A stretch of 64,000 nucleotides of DNA, taken from assembly GCF_003597395.2 (NCBI RefSeq), contig NC_133782.1, forward strand, positions 5,931,697 to 5,995,696, in the 5' to 3' direction. Shown piece by piece: positions 28,801 through 41,291 of this stretch. The stretch's first letter is position 1; each line of letters begins with the position of its first letter. This DNA comes from Chelonoidis abingdonii (taxonomy: Eukaryota > Chordata > Testudines > Testudinidae). The notes beneath the pieces were generated by a model that worked only from the letters and a program-made list of their open reading frames with translations, made no database searches and was not told the origin of the DNA. A program made the translations under genes and the position numbers.

Positions 28801-31800
28801 TCTTCTCTTGTTGAAAATGCAAAACCAGGAAAAGTCAGACCAGATTTAGTTACAAGACACAAGAGAAAAGTATCATCCCTTTATGTTTGGACTAGGTCAT
28901 GATAATGAGTATGTAATTTTTAAGGAAAGATTTGTGTGTTCCAAAACAGAGATAAAAAAACACAATTGTTGGTAACTGTTCTAGGAGTACTCTGGGTTAC
29001 ACAATGGTTCTAGTGCAAAACAAGCCCTTTTGGACACCTTATCAGTAATCAGCTGTTTTCATACACAAGTGAGGAGAAGATCCGACTGCTGGTTTCTTTT
29101 ATTTTCTCCATTTGCTTACAGTAGTTGAGATTTTGGCTTTTACTCACACATTTTACACAAGCCCCAAAGAGACTGTTGCCATAGACTAAGGCATCACGGA
29201 ACTGTTCTGAAGTCATTTATAACAAGGACCTGAGCAAAGACATTTCCCTATAAACTTTGAGCATCATGGCATTAGTCATAGATGAGTTTAAGATTTGTTT
29301 ATAACCTACATTTTGCTTTGACCGAAGACCAGTTAATCCAGTCTCAGCAGGAGGGGTGCACTAGCCCTGCCTTCCTTAAGGTTGCTTACAGCCCTAATTT
29401 TCTGTGATTCTAAGAAACTGGGAAATGTTTATTTGGGGGTAGGCCGGTTGAGCAAGACGTTTTCCACAGCTTGTATTTTTCAAAAAAAGTCATTGAGCTG
29501 TGACTTTTTGCCTATCAACAAGATGATTGTTTTCACTTAGAACACTATGAACTGGTTTGGCTCTGAATGGAGGGAGAGGTTGCCAAGTTAATTTAAAAAT
29601 CTCCCTGTAAGCCTTTATAGCTCAGAATGTCTTCCTGTTCTAACTAGGGATAAAAATAACTGCTTGCAGAGAAAATTGGTGCCATTAGAACTTGATTATT
29701 CAGTCACAAAGGGGCCTGCACAAACCTGGTTTTCAAAGCTGTGCACCTAATCTGCATGAACTTGACTGACACATATAGATGCAGTCAAACAATTGGTTAT
29801 GTTGCACAGGAATAGTGACATTAGCTATCTAACAAGAGCAGACAAGTATTTGAATCAGGGCACTTTTAAAAGTTAAGTCTCAAGCCTTTTTTTTTTTTTA
29901 AATCTATCTCGGTTTAGATTTTACAGAAAAATAAATTAACTAATTGTTTCCAACCATGGAGGTCGATAAAATTGGTCTATGCTATACTACTTTAAGATTT
30001 GTGCTTGAGAGAGTAAGGCCATGCAATGCATGGGCCACATTACTGTAGCACTCAGCCACTCATTTGTTCTAAAAACAACCTACCAGACAATCAGGGAATG
30101 CTGCAGTAAGATGAACTTCCTTGCTCCTTGCCAGCTGGAACCCTTATGATAAAGGCCGACTAAGCAGGACAGCTGTTAAGTTATCTGAAGACACAACAGC
30201 CACGATAGTGGTCTTAGAAAAGTTTACTACAGCAGTTTCAAAAGCAATGAGAGATTCCTATTAATGTAGGTCAAGTGCTTTTGTGCCAGGGCATTTGTAA
30301 CATACAATTTTTACTTTCTAGGCAAGTGCTAACATTTCTCACTGGAGCAGTGGCATACACAGCTGCTGACAGAACAAACCTTTTGTGCAGATATGGACTG
30401 TTATTTGTCTGGCAAGTAACAACTAAAAGAAAAAAGCCATTAAGAAAATATGGGCTTATGGTTCCATGCACGTAGTGTGTGACACATGCAGCCTGTCAAG
30501 CAACTGAGTAACCTTTCATTGGATTTCAGCCTGCATCCGTGCATCAATACATGCATATATAACTGCAGAGGTCAGTCTTCATTTTAATTGTTGCCGAATG
30601 TTTAGTTTCCTTTTTGAAGTGCTTGTTTACAGAGATCCTTCTGTACCTGCATTAAGAACCAGGTGCTTGAAAGCCAGAAAGGCGATTTGGTCTCCAGCCT
30701 TGCAGCTGAGACTCAAAAGGTAGCAGCCGATAACTGAGGTGACTTCTACGGCAGGGTTTTAACCTTTTTTTATTATTATTATTAGCAATAGGTCAGATGC
30801 TGAGAAGAGGCTAAAATGATCAGGAAAGAATTATTCTGTTCTTTGCGTCATCATGACTGAATAGAAAGAAAAAGCTTCATATTCCCCTCAGTACACTGAA
30901 GCGCCTTTGAACAGTGACTGGAGTACATCATGCTACCCCCTACTCAGATGGCAGAGCCTTCACTCTCACCTACCTTCGCCTTGTGCAAGGTGATGATCTA
31001 CACCAGGTAGACTGGAGGGAGGGGGGAAACCTGGAAAAAGGACAACCTAGTGACATGGCTGGCCACTATGGAAGGCTGCAGAGATACCTGCCCATTTTGA
31101 TGAGCAGCAGTGAAGGAGTTTCAAAGCCTTAATCAAACATGTTCACAATTCCAGAGAAGAGACCGTGCTTTCAGAGGGTTGCTTAAACCAGAGCTGCAGT
31201 TTGTCAAGCATACTGTCACTGTCTGTAAGTAGCCATAGGCCTGAGGGGAACTCCCCTCCTTGTCACCAAGATTTAAGAGAAACTGAGCAAAGGTGGAATT
31301 CATTTAGTGTGATGCCACATTTGTCCCCATGTTCAGGTCATGTGTGAAACACTCCCAGGCATGGTACTAGCAGGTGTACATGGAGATTTTGGCAAACCAG
31401 TAAAGTGCCTGAACCACTATTGTGTGTTGCTGACAGTAGCCAAGTTGGCAGGCCGTACTGAGCCATTCTTGCTTATTACTAAAAGTAGCCAAGTCAGCAG
31501 GCTGTAAATTGGTCATGCTGTGGCCTCAGCATAACCAAGACAGGAGGGGAGGAGGTTTGGGTGCCACGGACAGGGTAGCTTAACCCCACAGCCTTCCTGC
31601 TGAGAATGTTGAAATTGCTGATCTAGGTATTTTAGAAAAACAGGAAGTCTATGTGCCCCCAGGAATGTTTGTCAGGGACCCAAAGCATGGACACTGAAAA
31701 ACAAAAAAAAAACCTGTATCTGGTAAACTGATAAGGAAATCTCTTTCTTGAGCTTTTAACCCTGCTTGCTTAGTAAGTTCTTTAAGAGATATGTCATTGT

Positions 31801-32229
31801 ATTACTAATTATAAATAAAAGGGGAAAGTTTTAGATAATGGGACTACTCTAAAGGGGCTCTTTAGGGATGCTCCCTCTGGACACATCTTGGGGTCCCCAC
31901 TGGCAGACAGAAGCCTCTTATGGTGCCACTCGAAAACCACACTCAGCTTCGGTAATTGAGGGTGCAGACCTGCGTAAGTACTTGAGACTAAGTAAAGTGT
32001 AGCTTTAGGTGAAAGCACTCATGTTGTTCTGTTTGTGGCAGCCATCTATCGGTCAGATGGCCATCTCCCCTGATTTCCTGACACCCCCTCGCCCAGAGTA
32101 AGTTACCAAGAGCTTTGGGTTGAAAGAACCGTGGGTAACAGCAGCCCCTCTAAGACAGAGCAGTAGCACTCAGTGAAGGGCAGAGCTCACATTAATTCTT
32201 TTTCACACGGATTTAAAAGGCTGCTTAAG

Positions 32230-32235
32230 TTTATT
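32230..32235 (-). terminator. PPDPF: Putative PPDPF polyadenylation signal AATAAA
   Basis: The minus strand has AATAAA about 245 nt past the PPDPF stop codon, implying a 3' UTR of roughly 260-280 nt. The matching site in the left copy of the duplicated segment is not intact. Confidence 0.45.
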
Positions 32236-32480
32236 AGTTTCCATTGAACAACTAAACAAAGTGTTACCAAGGCTGTATGGAAAGAATACAGTCAAATTAA
32301 TGAAACAGTACAAAGGTGGTGTAAATTTTTTGTTTGTTTTTTTTAAAAAAAAACCTACATCTAAATACTTAATGCAGCCTGTCTACTCTACGGGGAAGGG
32401 GAGTGGAAAATGGGCTCTGACTCCTAGCGTTTGGATCAGAAGCAGCAGCCAGGCAGGCAGCAGCAGATGTGCCAGCCTGT

Positions 32481-32595
32481 TCACGCAGACGGCCCAGCGC
32501 TCGGTTTGCTGGGCTCACTGGCGTGGCGCTTCCTCATTACTTCCTGAGCCAGGCCACAAGTGATCATGCCGTTGGCCACCTGGAAAGTTCCTGAA
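32481..32595 (-). CDS. PPDPF: PPDPF terminal coding exon (intact copy)
   Basis: The acceptor is CTTGTCTTTCAG ending at 32596. It encodes SGTFQVANGMITCGLAQEV, then a basic/Ser-Pro tail ending GPSA, and TGA at 32483-32481. It lies inside the right copy of the ~6.9-kb duplication, and this copy keeps the frame throughout. Confidence 0.92.
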
Positions 32596-35500
32596 CTGAA
32601 AGACAAGAGACACATGGGTGAGGGAAAACGAGAGATGCAAACCATCTTTGACACAGCTGCCTCAGATACAAGGCTGGTGAACTGCAGCTCCCTGCTCTCA
32701 TAAGAGCTCCTCATATGTTCCCACTGCAGTGATTCCAGAACAGACTTCTAGTGAAAGTCCAGAGACTGTGGAAGCACCCAAACTCAGCCATCACTGCTCC
32801 AGACTGGGCAGCACTTCCTGGCTACAGTGAGAAACATCTGCAACAAAAAGCTGTGCTAGCCAACAACAGGGTCTTATTGGTAGCAACAGCTCCATTGTCT
32901 ACTGGCTAAGGCAGCTGGAGCTATTCTCCCGCTCCCTCTGACTTGCTGCATGCACAGGGCTGCATGCAACCATGTGTGCATACAAACTAGTTAATCCACA
33001 TCTGCACCTGCAGTTTCTACTGCTGCTGCCTGTGCAAGCTGGGCCTGGAATCACCATCCCTAGCATTTAATCTCTGGCTCTTTTCCTGCACTTCTTGGGT
33101 CTGACCACTAAGCTTTGAGGACACTTTCCTTGAGGGCCACTACATTTGGTCCTTTATTGTACCAATTTTCAATGGCTACAAAGGAAAAATAAATCCTTCC
33201 CTCCTCTGAAACTTGTAGAATGCAGCAGAGAGAAGAAGGACTTTCTGTTCGTGACATGCAGTGTTGTTGTAGCTGGGTCAGTCCCAGGATATTAGTGAAA
33301 TTAACTTCTCTCTCTCACCAACAGAAGTTGGTCCGTAACCCACCCTGTCATCCGGTTCATGATGGCTTTTGCACAAAAAAACATTTCAAACAAGCCATTA
33401 GCTTCCCCTACTCCACCCAGTTAAACAGATGTTCCATCTTCCACAACATCTGAAGAGATAGGCCCAGATCCTCAAAGGTATTTAGGTGCTTAACTAACTC
33501 CCATGGGAGTTAGGCAGCTGAGGAGGATATGGGCCTCAGAGTTTTAGGTCTAGTATCACCTCATAATAATGAGTGACAGTGCTACTATTCCCGGCTACAG
33601 TGATTCCTTTTGCCTCCATTAGCCCTTTGCTGCTGAGTGGATTATTAAGATTCAAAGCACTTCAGGAGAGACCATCTGGAAAGTATTCTAGATATGTGGT
33701 GCAGAATACAACTAAGCAGAATTATAAGAAGTTACCGTTTGCATTCCTGTATAGTCCTCCCTTGTCCTTGCCACGCCAATATTCCAAAACACCCTTCAAG
33801 CTTCTTAATTTATCTCCATTACCATATTCTGAATGAGCTAAAACAAACGTCCACTTACTTCTCTGGGGATTCCGACACAGTTGTCATAATAGGATGAGTT
33901 GGCTTTCCAAAGAAGAAGCTAGCCCACCAGTGACCAGGGTCAGACTTGGGAAGACCTGAAAAGCAAATACTTATGAAATATGACCGCTGGGTACATGCAA
34001 CTTGATTAGGAGATCCAGCAGAAATAGGTACTTCCCTGATTACCATGGTGGTCTTGCTACATATGCAAAAGGACAAATTAAGAAACTGGCACTCCGCAGT
34101 GGTGCCTCATGAAGGAGTAGAAGCCAGCTACAACAACTTCAGTCCTCCTCTATGGAGGTTTCTCTCTATAGGGATTTTTCTGCCATTATAAATGGTTCTG
34201 TATAACCCATGGATAATGTACTTAGTTAGCACTGAGAATGTTTTTTAACCTACAGTGATCCTCTGAAGAGCCATGGAGAAGGTAGTTTGTTTTGTATTAA
34301 AGTTAAGGAGATGGTACAAGAGCGTTTTGACCATAAGAGTTCCCCTCCATGGGAGGCTGGGCCAGAGAGCCCAGGCTGTAGGAGAGGTGCTTACCCGGAT
34401 GGTGAGGAATAACCTCCCCAGAGTATTCAGCACTTCCACAGGAGCTGTTGCTGGAAGTGGAACCCAGACGCCCTGTGAACGAGATTGCATCTCATCAGAC
34501 CAACATTCCCCTCTGCCAAAATTAGATCTACTGCTGTAATGAACATCCTCACTGCAGTTAGCACATGGTTTGCCATTAAAGATAAAGTATTCGCCATGTT
34601 ACTGCTTCTTAGGCTCAGGTGCCAGTTTCCATACCAGCTAACGTCCTGTTCTGAGTATCGGTGGGTATGTGCCACCCTTTTAATGGCATCCACCCTACAC
34701 AGCAAGCATTAGAGCATGTTTGAAGGACGCGTTAGTCTGCCATCACACATTTGGAGATATTTTTAAGCGCTCCTTTACAAGATTTCTTGGCACAGTGTTT
34801 TAAGAATAGATTCTTTCACACCCGAAGGACAAAGAATAATCTCAAACAGCTTTCTTGGCAAACTAGGTAATTACAAGCAGCAGCAGGTTAATGCCACAGG
34901 TTGGAACACAGGTGGTGCTACACGGACATAACACCTTACAAAACCGTTTGGAAAAAGTCTTTATGGAACATCTCACTCAGCAAGTGGATACAAGTAACTA
35001 ACTCACACTCCATATCTTGCAAGACACAAGTATAAGCTGTATGTAGGATTCTAGGTCATGGAGGGAGGGGGAAGGTTTTGGTTTCATACACACTGGGAGT
35101 CTCCCCTTCTACTGTGGGTGAGACAAAGGCCTGGTCTATGCCTAAAATTTAGGTTGACCCAACTAAGTTGCTCAGAGCTGTGAAAATGTTGCCACTTGGG
35201 CACCGTGGTTAGGTCAACCTAATCCCCAGCATAGACACAGTTAGGTCAACGGATGGATTCATCCATCACCCGAGCTACTGCCTCCTGGAGAGGGATTACC
35301 TACATGGAAGGGTTTTTTCCGTCAGTTAATGCAGGAAGCGTCTCTCCTACAGCGCTACAGCTGATATGCCACTGTAGCACAGACATTCCTGCAAGGAGGG
35401 ACTTGCCCGACATGTGGCAACTATAGAGATTTACCCTTTGGCCAAAAGGATCTTGCTGGAGAGCAACAACGATCCGAACGTAGACGGTGCTTTATGTGAC

Positions 35501-36925
35501 AAGGTCCCACAATATCAATTCCTCCCCTCCAACCTGCAGTGGCCGGGCCACTCTGTGAATTGGGGCCAGGGAAGGGGCACCCCTCCCCCGGCCGGTCCCC
35601 AGGCAGGTTCCCTAAGTGCCTGTGTGGTGCTAAATAGGCTGCTGCATGGCCAGTGCGGCTTACAGGGAATCTTAGAGGCTTGGGAATGGGCGACGGGGAT
35701 GGATCACTTGATAACCTGTTCTGTTCATTCCCTTTGGGGCACCTGGAATTGGCCACCGTCAGAGGACAGGATACTGGGCTAGACTGACCTTTGGTCTGAC
35801 CCACTACGGCCATTCTTGTGTTCTTAATCCTCAGCTGGTGCTATCTGGTAAAGCTTTATGTTAGCTCAGACCACCTGAGGATCTGGCCCTGTACTTAGGC
35901 TCATGTATTTTTCTGTTTACTTTGCCGTCTGCAGAAGTATTTGTTCTACGCAGCATTTAGCTAGCCACCTCCCACCCTATGCTCTCAGGAGCTTTAAGGT
36001 AACTCTAGAAGAGCTACCTCAAGAAGAGGAAAACAGCTGTTAACTCCCCGCCCCCATTGAGAAATCATTGTTCCTTTGTTTGTATGGTAGCTCATATGGT
36101 TAAGTACAGACAATGTTCGCACAATTAAGGGAGTGTGGATCATTATCTCCCTGCTCAGTACTAAATAAGACTCATCCCTATTCTTGGTTCTTCCTCTCCT
36201 TTTTCAACAAAAAATACTGCAGTGTCAGGAATTTGTTTGGCATGAACAAAAAGCGGTCTTTGTTTAAAGAGAGCCTAGTGCCTGGATGGATCATGTTTAT
36301 TTCAGAAATGCCATGACATTGCCATCAGCAGATACTTCTTTAAGTTAATCCACACTTTGGGTCCCAGGAGTTCTGTATGTGATTCTTTGAAAGGAACAAT
36401 CGAGATAAACAGTACATTGGCTATGCATTGAGAAAAGATGCAGAAGCCAATGGCTTTGGCATAGGCACACAGTAAACTAGAATAGGAGATTATCTAAAGC
36501 ACAGATCTTTCAAACTGGCATTTCCAAAGGCATCTAAGGGATTTGAGTGCTCATCCCTCACTGAATTTCAATGGGATTTGAGCACCCCAACTCCCTCAGA
36601 TGCCTTTGGAAATGCAAGTTTAATAGGAGCCTATAAATACACTGTGGTTGGAAAGCAAATTTGACTGTTTTTGAGCAGTTGTACATGGGCATTACAAACT
36701 TCCGCCAAGATAAGAGGAGAGTTCAGCGACTTTTCTTAGCAAGACCCACTCCACAGAAAAAGGTTTGAGCTAGATAGATATATTCCCCACCCACCCACAC
36801 GAGCTGCTGCCGTGCGGTTTGTGAGCACCTCCATTTTGTACCAATTGAAGGACAACGTAGCAGTTCTTACTTCTGTAGTAGTCATGGGTTGCCACAAGTG
36901 AGCCGCTTGATGGGATTGCTGCCAT
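32481..36925 (-). CDS. PPDPF: PPDPF, pancreatic progenitor cell differentiation and proliferation factor; complete spliced CDS
   Basis: Four coding exons on the minus strand (36925-36871, 34472-34395, 33955-33859, 32595-32481; 55+78+97+115 nt) join in frame to 345 nt: 114 residues plus TGA. That is the length of human PPDPF. The N-terminus MAAIPSSGSLVATHDYYRRR, the Ser-rich GSTSSNSSC, the core DPGHWWASFFFGK and the tail GMITCGLAQEV match the family. Every junction has AG/GT. The start ATG has A at -3 and G at +4. The protein has no signal peptide or membrane segment and appears small and Ser-rich. The family (zebrafish exdpf) is linked to exocrine pancreas growth; its biochemical activity is not evident from sequence. 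The gene converges on PTK6, as in human. No single ORF spans it, so ORF-based annotation would miss it. A damaged second copy of the last exon at 25333-25480 is probably an assembly artefact. Confidence 0.95.
32681..33250. other. PPDPF downstream flank, nothing assignable
   Basis: This unique sequence lies immediately right of the duplication and left of PPDPF exon 4, so it belongs to the last PPDPF intron. No further exon is seen. Confidence 0.5.
33256..33336. mobile_element. Short interspersed repeat fragment
   Basis: TTGTTGTAGCTGGGTCAGTC and CTCTCTCACCAACAGAAGTT resemble a widespread turtle/crocodile retroelement. I associate this loosely with Penelope-like elements; the fragment has no clear ends. 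Confidence 0.35.
33458..33545. repeat. Foldback MITE-like repeat, second copy
   Basis: GCCCAGATCCTCAAAGGTAT then ACTCCCATGGGAGT form an inverted pair of the same family as the PTK6 intron repeat at 2060-2216. It lies in the last PPDPF intron. Confidence 0.55.
33859..33955 (-). CDS. PPDPF: PPDPF exon 4: conserved HWWASFFFGK core
   Basis: The acceptor is GCTTTTCAG ending at 33956 and the donor is GTAAGTGG starting at 33858. It encodes LPKSDPGHWWASFFFGK followed by PTHPIMTTVSESPE, and ends with two bases (AA) of a split Asn codon. The aromatic core is the most diagnostic PPDPF motif. Confidence 0.93.
34395..34472 (-). CDS. PPDPF: PPDPF exon 3: Ser-rich segment
   Basis: The acceptor is CGTTCACAG ending at 34473 and the donor is GTAAGC beginning at 34394. 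It enters in phase 1 and encodes RRLGSTSSNSSCGSAEYSGE then VIPHHPG, with the last Gly codon split. It matches human RRLGSTSSNSSCSSTE closely. Misread frames of this exon give unrelated-looking peptides on both strands. Confidence 0.9.
35131..35400. mobile_element. MITE-like DNA transposon in PPDPF intron 2
   Basis: The sequence AGGCCTGGTCTATGCC, then TTAGGTTGACCCAACTAAG and GTTAGGTCAACCTAATCCCC, has internal complementarity and the GGTCTA-type end of a frequent turtle MITE family. The right end is degraded and no target duplication was found. Confidence 0.5.
35640..35826 (+). mobile_element. CR1-like LINE 3' end
   Basis: AGGACAGGATACTGGGCTAG followed by ACCTTTGGTCTGACCCACTA and GGCCATTCTTGTGTTCTT is the 3' terminal consensus of a turtle CR1 subfamily. 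It is in plus orientation, antisense to PPDPF, within intron 2. Confidence 0.65.
36520..36615. repeat. Palindromic MITE-like repeat
   Basis: GCATTTCCAAAGGCATCTAAGG is mirrored by CCTCAGATGCCTTTGGAAATGC around a centre near 36570. It is a short inverted repeat in PPDPF intron 2. Confidence 0.55.
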
Positions 36926-36960
36926 GTTACTTGATCTTAGGTCTTGTACAGATATTAACC
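36871..36960 (-). CDS. PPDPF: PPDPF exon 2: start codon and conserved N-terminus
   Basis: The acceptor lies in a strong pyrimidine tract (CCTCCTTTGTCTTGCAG) ending at 36961 and the donor is GTAAGAAC starting at 36870. The first 35 nt are 5' UTR. ATG is at 36925-36923 in the context AAC-ATG-G. It encodes 18 residues (MAAIPSSGSLVATHDYYR) and ends in phase 1. The acceptor just upstream of the ATG shows that at least one more 5' non-coding exon must exist. Confidence 0.92.
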
Positions 36961-38549
36961 CTGCAAGACAAAGGAGGGAGCCTTCAGAATATGGGGAGTG
37001 TCCATGACCACATACCACACATGCCAAACCCACCAAAATAAATAAATAAAATGCAGAAATTGGGCTTGGTTTTTGGCTTAATGGCTTGTGAGTTGCTTGT
37101 TGGCTAGTTTTTGGCTTAGCTTGTTGCTGGGGGGGTGGGGAAAACCAGCTGCCTTGGCAGAAAGAGAGTCAGGAGAGCCCAGTGGCCCACCACAATCCCA
37201 GACTGCATGCCAGAGGGAAATCTAGTCACAGTGTTGGGGTTCTTCAGGATTGGCTTGGCCTGGCCTTGTTTTAAAATGGGATTAGCTTGATTTTTGGCTT
37301 ATTGTGAAAGTCGGGGAGCTTAATTATAACGTGAAAGTTGGGAACTGTGCATACCACAGAGAGCAACTAAATGTAGCACAAGACTCAAAGTATCTTCTAT
37401 TACCATCCTCACGAAGCCTAAACCATGGGATAACCCAACATTCAAACTGGGGGGGAGGGGGGAAAGCGTGCTACTCGAGACTTCAGTGTTCCTTGATTAC
37501 TGAACTAGATTCAGGATCTCAACTTTCACTTAAAGTAACAATTCCTAATGCGCATGATGGATTTGAGTAAGTTTATCTTACATTTCTGACAGTGTGCTAG
37601 TTAAAATTCAGTGTTGATGTTCTAGCTTCTTGGGTCTTCAGCCTGTATTAAGGGTAATTGTTTTCCTCTATATGAAATACATATCTACAGCCCATACCAC
37701 TACCATGGACTAATATTTTAATAGTTAAAAGGATTGTATTAAAAACAGAAGCTAATCAGTAAGTCACACGAAGAATCATGAGCACAACTTCTCCATTCAA
37801 AATAAGATCATCCTCGCTAGTACATAGTACCATTACTGTATATATATGTACTGGAACTAGGGACACACACCACAAACATGCTAACCACATCCCCAAAGTC
37901 ATCGCCCCTTGCTATGAAGAGCTAACAAAGTATGTGTGAATGACACAAGAGGGAGGTTGATAAACACAATAGTGTCATGATCTGTTTTGTTTTCATCCCT
38001 ATGCTTTGTATATTAGCAGCAGAAATGCTTGTGCACTCATACAGCTAGACACCATGTGACTCCCAGCAAAATCACAATTAGACACCACTGCTCTAACAGT
38101 GGACATTTGCAGATTGCAAAGTTGTTTGATCAGCCCATTGTTTAACCAAAAACCCCCAACATCCAGCTTGCTTCTCTAACATGTGAGGAAACTGCTGTAC
38201 ACAAGATGTCCTTTAACAGAAAGAGGCTAAGCTCATGGATAAATTACTTGTTGATAGTTCTCACCCCTACAAATTAGTGGATAGGACTTTCCAATAATCA
38301 CTTTAAAAAATGCTACAGTATTTTTAATGTTGGAACAACCTGTGAAAGCAAGCTACGGTCACATCTTCAGAGCAGTCACCACCCGGACAAATTTCATACA
38401 CCATACGGACATTGTTCTGTAGGTCTGTCTCAGTCAAGTAGATGTGTTTACAAACACTTACAGAAACAGATGCAGGAAAAATGGCTCACTTGAAATCACT
38501 CCCATCCTTCCAGATCAGTACACACCATGCAATGCTTACGGAGGATGGA
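36961..38549. other. PPDPF intron 1, nothing assignable
   Basis: This is the start of the long first intron upstream of the coding exon. No exon, RNA or bounded repeat was recognised. Confidence 0.45.
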
Positions 38550-38780
38550 TGATTCAGAGAAAGCATTGGAACTGGACTCACGGGATCTTGGTTCAGTTCC
38601 TAGTTCTATCACAGACTTCCTGGGCAACCTTGGGTGAGTCAATGTGCCTCAGTTCCTCAGCTGTAAAATGGGGATGGTATTTCCTTTATCCCACCCTTTG
38701 CCCCATTTACTTACATTGCAAGCTCTCTGAGGCAGGGACATGTGCAGCATCCAGCATAGTGGGGCTCCCACGCCCCATTG
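38550..38780 (+). mobile_element. MIR-like SINE
   Basis: TTCCTAGTTCTATCACAGAC, GGGCAACCTTGGGTGAGTCA and CCTCAGTTCCTCAGCTGTAA, then AAATGGGGATGG, follow the MIR core order in plus orientation. Position is within PPDPF intron 1, antisense to the gene. Confidence 0.65.
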
Positions 38781-40985
38781 TAACCGGGAGAGTGCTACTT
38801 TAATATTAAAGAATAAGAATTGTATGGTGCTCGGTTTCCACTGCTCTTCATCATCCGACACACAGAGTCAGGCTATCGTAAGTAGAAATAACGAAGGAAA
38901 CAAACATGCCCATTTACTTCAACCACTGAGTTCTCTGCACTACCTTCCAAGCATACAGCCAAGGAACAGTTTATTCCCTCCTGTCAACAGAACAGTCAGC
39001 TAATTATGAGCAGCACCTCGTAATCTAGCCCATTATTCACCATTAGCTGTGAAAAACATGGTATGAAATATTAAGTATTAATGTAGCTGGACTACAGGCA
39101 CATACTCTGGACACAATGTCAGCCCTGCTGCCATCTGACACATCTGCTGACCTGCGAGTGAAGTACAGCTGGCTGGGAAAAGGTGGTTTTTTTTGTCAAA
39201 GCTCGAGCCAGCTCTACCAAAAAAAATGCAATTCTAGATTTAATGGTAGAAAGTTACAGTCCAAAGCAGTCCATAGCCCTCAAAGGATTGAGTAGTTATC
39301 AAAACATCCTGTATGTGCTGATGAGTGGTATGTAGAAAAGACAAAGCTGCCAGCTAACATTAGCTAGGGTGTGGCAGCCTTTCCTTCCTGATGTGCACTT
39401 TGGAAGTGACACGTCTGGCAAACCAGGCCACTGCAGCAGCGCCACTTGTAAGCCACAGCCCACTGGCTTAATGGAGTGCTTCTGCAAAGGCACATTATAC
39501 CTCTTCTTCACACACTAATCTAACATTGGTCTGTTTCCAGGCAAAATTCACTAAGTTTTTCCAATCTGGCTGCCTAAGGAACTGCTGCTTCCTATTTGTC
39601 CTCATGGCTGCTAAGATGCAGTCCCCAGAAACTGGAGAACTGGAGGCAAAATGTTCCCAGATGGTCCCCCACTGTGGAATCCCTTGCTGTTTAGGCAAGC
39701 TAGAGGCAGAGTTTGTTAAGTTTTCAGAGCAGAGTACAAGACTTGCCTTCCTCTGGCCAACACACTGTTCACTCTTCTGTTTAATAAATTGTTATTTGTT
39801 TGCATGTGACAAGCCCGTAGCCACAGAACCTAACTATAGCATGATTCAGTGAGAACACAATCTTCAGCATTCTCCTATTTTAAAGCCAACTTCATGCTAG
39901 TCTTAGCACAGATAATTTGTTACTATGAAACGTTTACAAAATAATTAGTTAAGGAAACCAATTCAGTGAAGTACAGTTGATCCAAGCAGCTTCTCCAGAC
40001 AAATTAACATGCAGGGATTTAAATCTGAATCCGGTAACACTGCCTGTGGGAAACATCCCAGAAGGTGGATCACACCTATGCTGCTACTTATCGGACAGAT
40101 GCTCTGTCAGACACAGGGGAAAAGGTGCATTTAGGACAGTGATACTCAGACCTCAGTGGTTCAGGAGCTAAATTAGTGACCAACATTAGCTAAAAGAGCC
40201 ATAGTAGTGTAAATTCATTGTTTCATTTACTATAATACTATATATTCATATTTAAATAGTAGGACAGGGAAAATATTTAGTTTTTATATGCATTATTCTC
40301 ACAGCAAAATGACCAAAGTATTAATTTATCCACTACAAACAGTAAACATAGTAAAGCACCCAAATTTAATTAACCAGTCACACTGTGTTTTAATATCATG
40401 TGCTGCAAAGAGACACAGGAGAGACGTTAAACAGCTGCTCAGAGCTCCAGAGCCTCAGTCTGAGCATCACTGGTTTAGCATATGCCCAGGCCCAGCCATC
40501 CCCTGCTGCTGCAGATAGCTATTCACACTGTGCTTCCCCAGCAATCTAGTGTTAAGGTGATCATGTAGAATACAGTAGAGAGGAAGACTAGGGGGACAGT
40601 TATGAAGGTTATGATCTAGTAAGTTAGATGTGCTCTCGGACAAACTCAGTACCCTTCATGGCAATAGAGCTACAGGAGCAGGGAGCCTTGGGAGAAATTC
40701 CTCATATCCTAATAACCAGCACCACTGACAAGGTCAACCCAACTATTCCCAACCAAGGAGAGTGTCTACAATTCATCACCTTTCAATGGAAGGAAGAATG
40801 ATTAAGGGACAGGGCTTTAATTTGAAGTTCAGCTACCAAAGGAAGAAAAAACTGAAACAGTAGCTGTATATTACATAAAACTGGTCATGCTCCATCTTGC
40901 TACTAAATGCATATCCTGGGTATTTCCATGTCCCTCACCTTACTATAGATCTAAACAGCTCATGGTGTTCAGTGTGTTTACCCTC
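38781..40985. other. PPDPF intron 1, nothing assignable
   Basis: I see no coding or structured feature. Short ORFs, including a 108-codon one at 39526-39852, have no recognisable domain. Confidence 0.4.
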
Positions 40986-41130
40986 ATAACACCTCTGTGA
41001 AACAGGAAGCATTAACCCCTAAGTACAGATGGGAAACTGAAGCACAGATTAAGTGACTTGCCCAGGGTCACATAGAAAATTGGCAGTAGAACAGGTAGTT
41101 TAGCCTGGGACTTGGGAGACCCATGTTCAT
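40985..41130 (-). mobile_element. MIR-like SINE, antisense
   Basis: ACAGATGGGAAACTGAAGCA followed by AAGTGACTTGCCCAGGGTCA is the reverse-complement MIR core. It is degraded, with no clear ends. Confidence 0.6.
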
Positions 41131-41291
41131 GCTCTCTCAGCATCCGAAGATGCTGAAAGGGGATGAGAAGAGAGCTCATTTATGTAGCTAAGGACTAACC
41201 TGATCACTATGGATGTAAGGGCAAATGGCTTTTCACATTCTTCAGCATGTGAAGAGAGATATGCCAATCTCAATTTTGAAAAACAAACACC

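Larger units (their letters stand above)
25867..32680 (+). repeat. Right copy of the ~6.9-kb direct duplication
   Basis: This is the second copy of the segment described at 18618-25561. It continues without a break into unique PPDPF sequence after 32680, so it is the copy linked to the gene. Its own left part also shows missing bases relative to the left copy, so neither copy is error-free throughout. It contains the intact PPDPF terminal exon at 32481-32595. Confidence 0.93.

Noticed and set aside
18618..32680. A genuine segmental duplication creating a PPDPF paralogue
   Set aside because: Only the last exon is duplicated, differences are indel-dominated, and the left copy ends exactly at a gap. 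Artefact is the simpler reading, though read data could overturn it.
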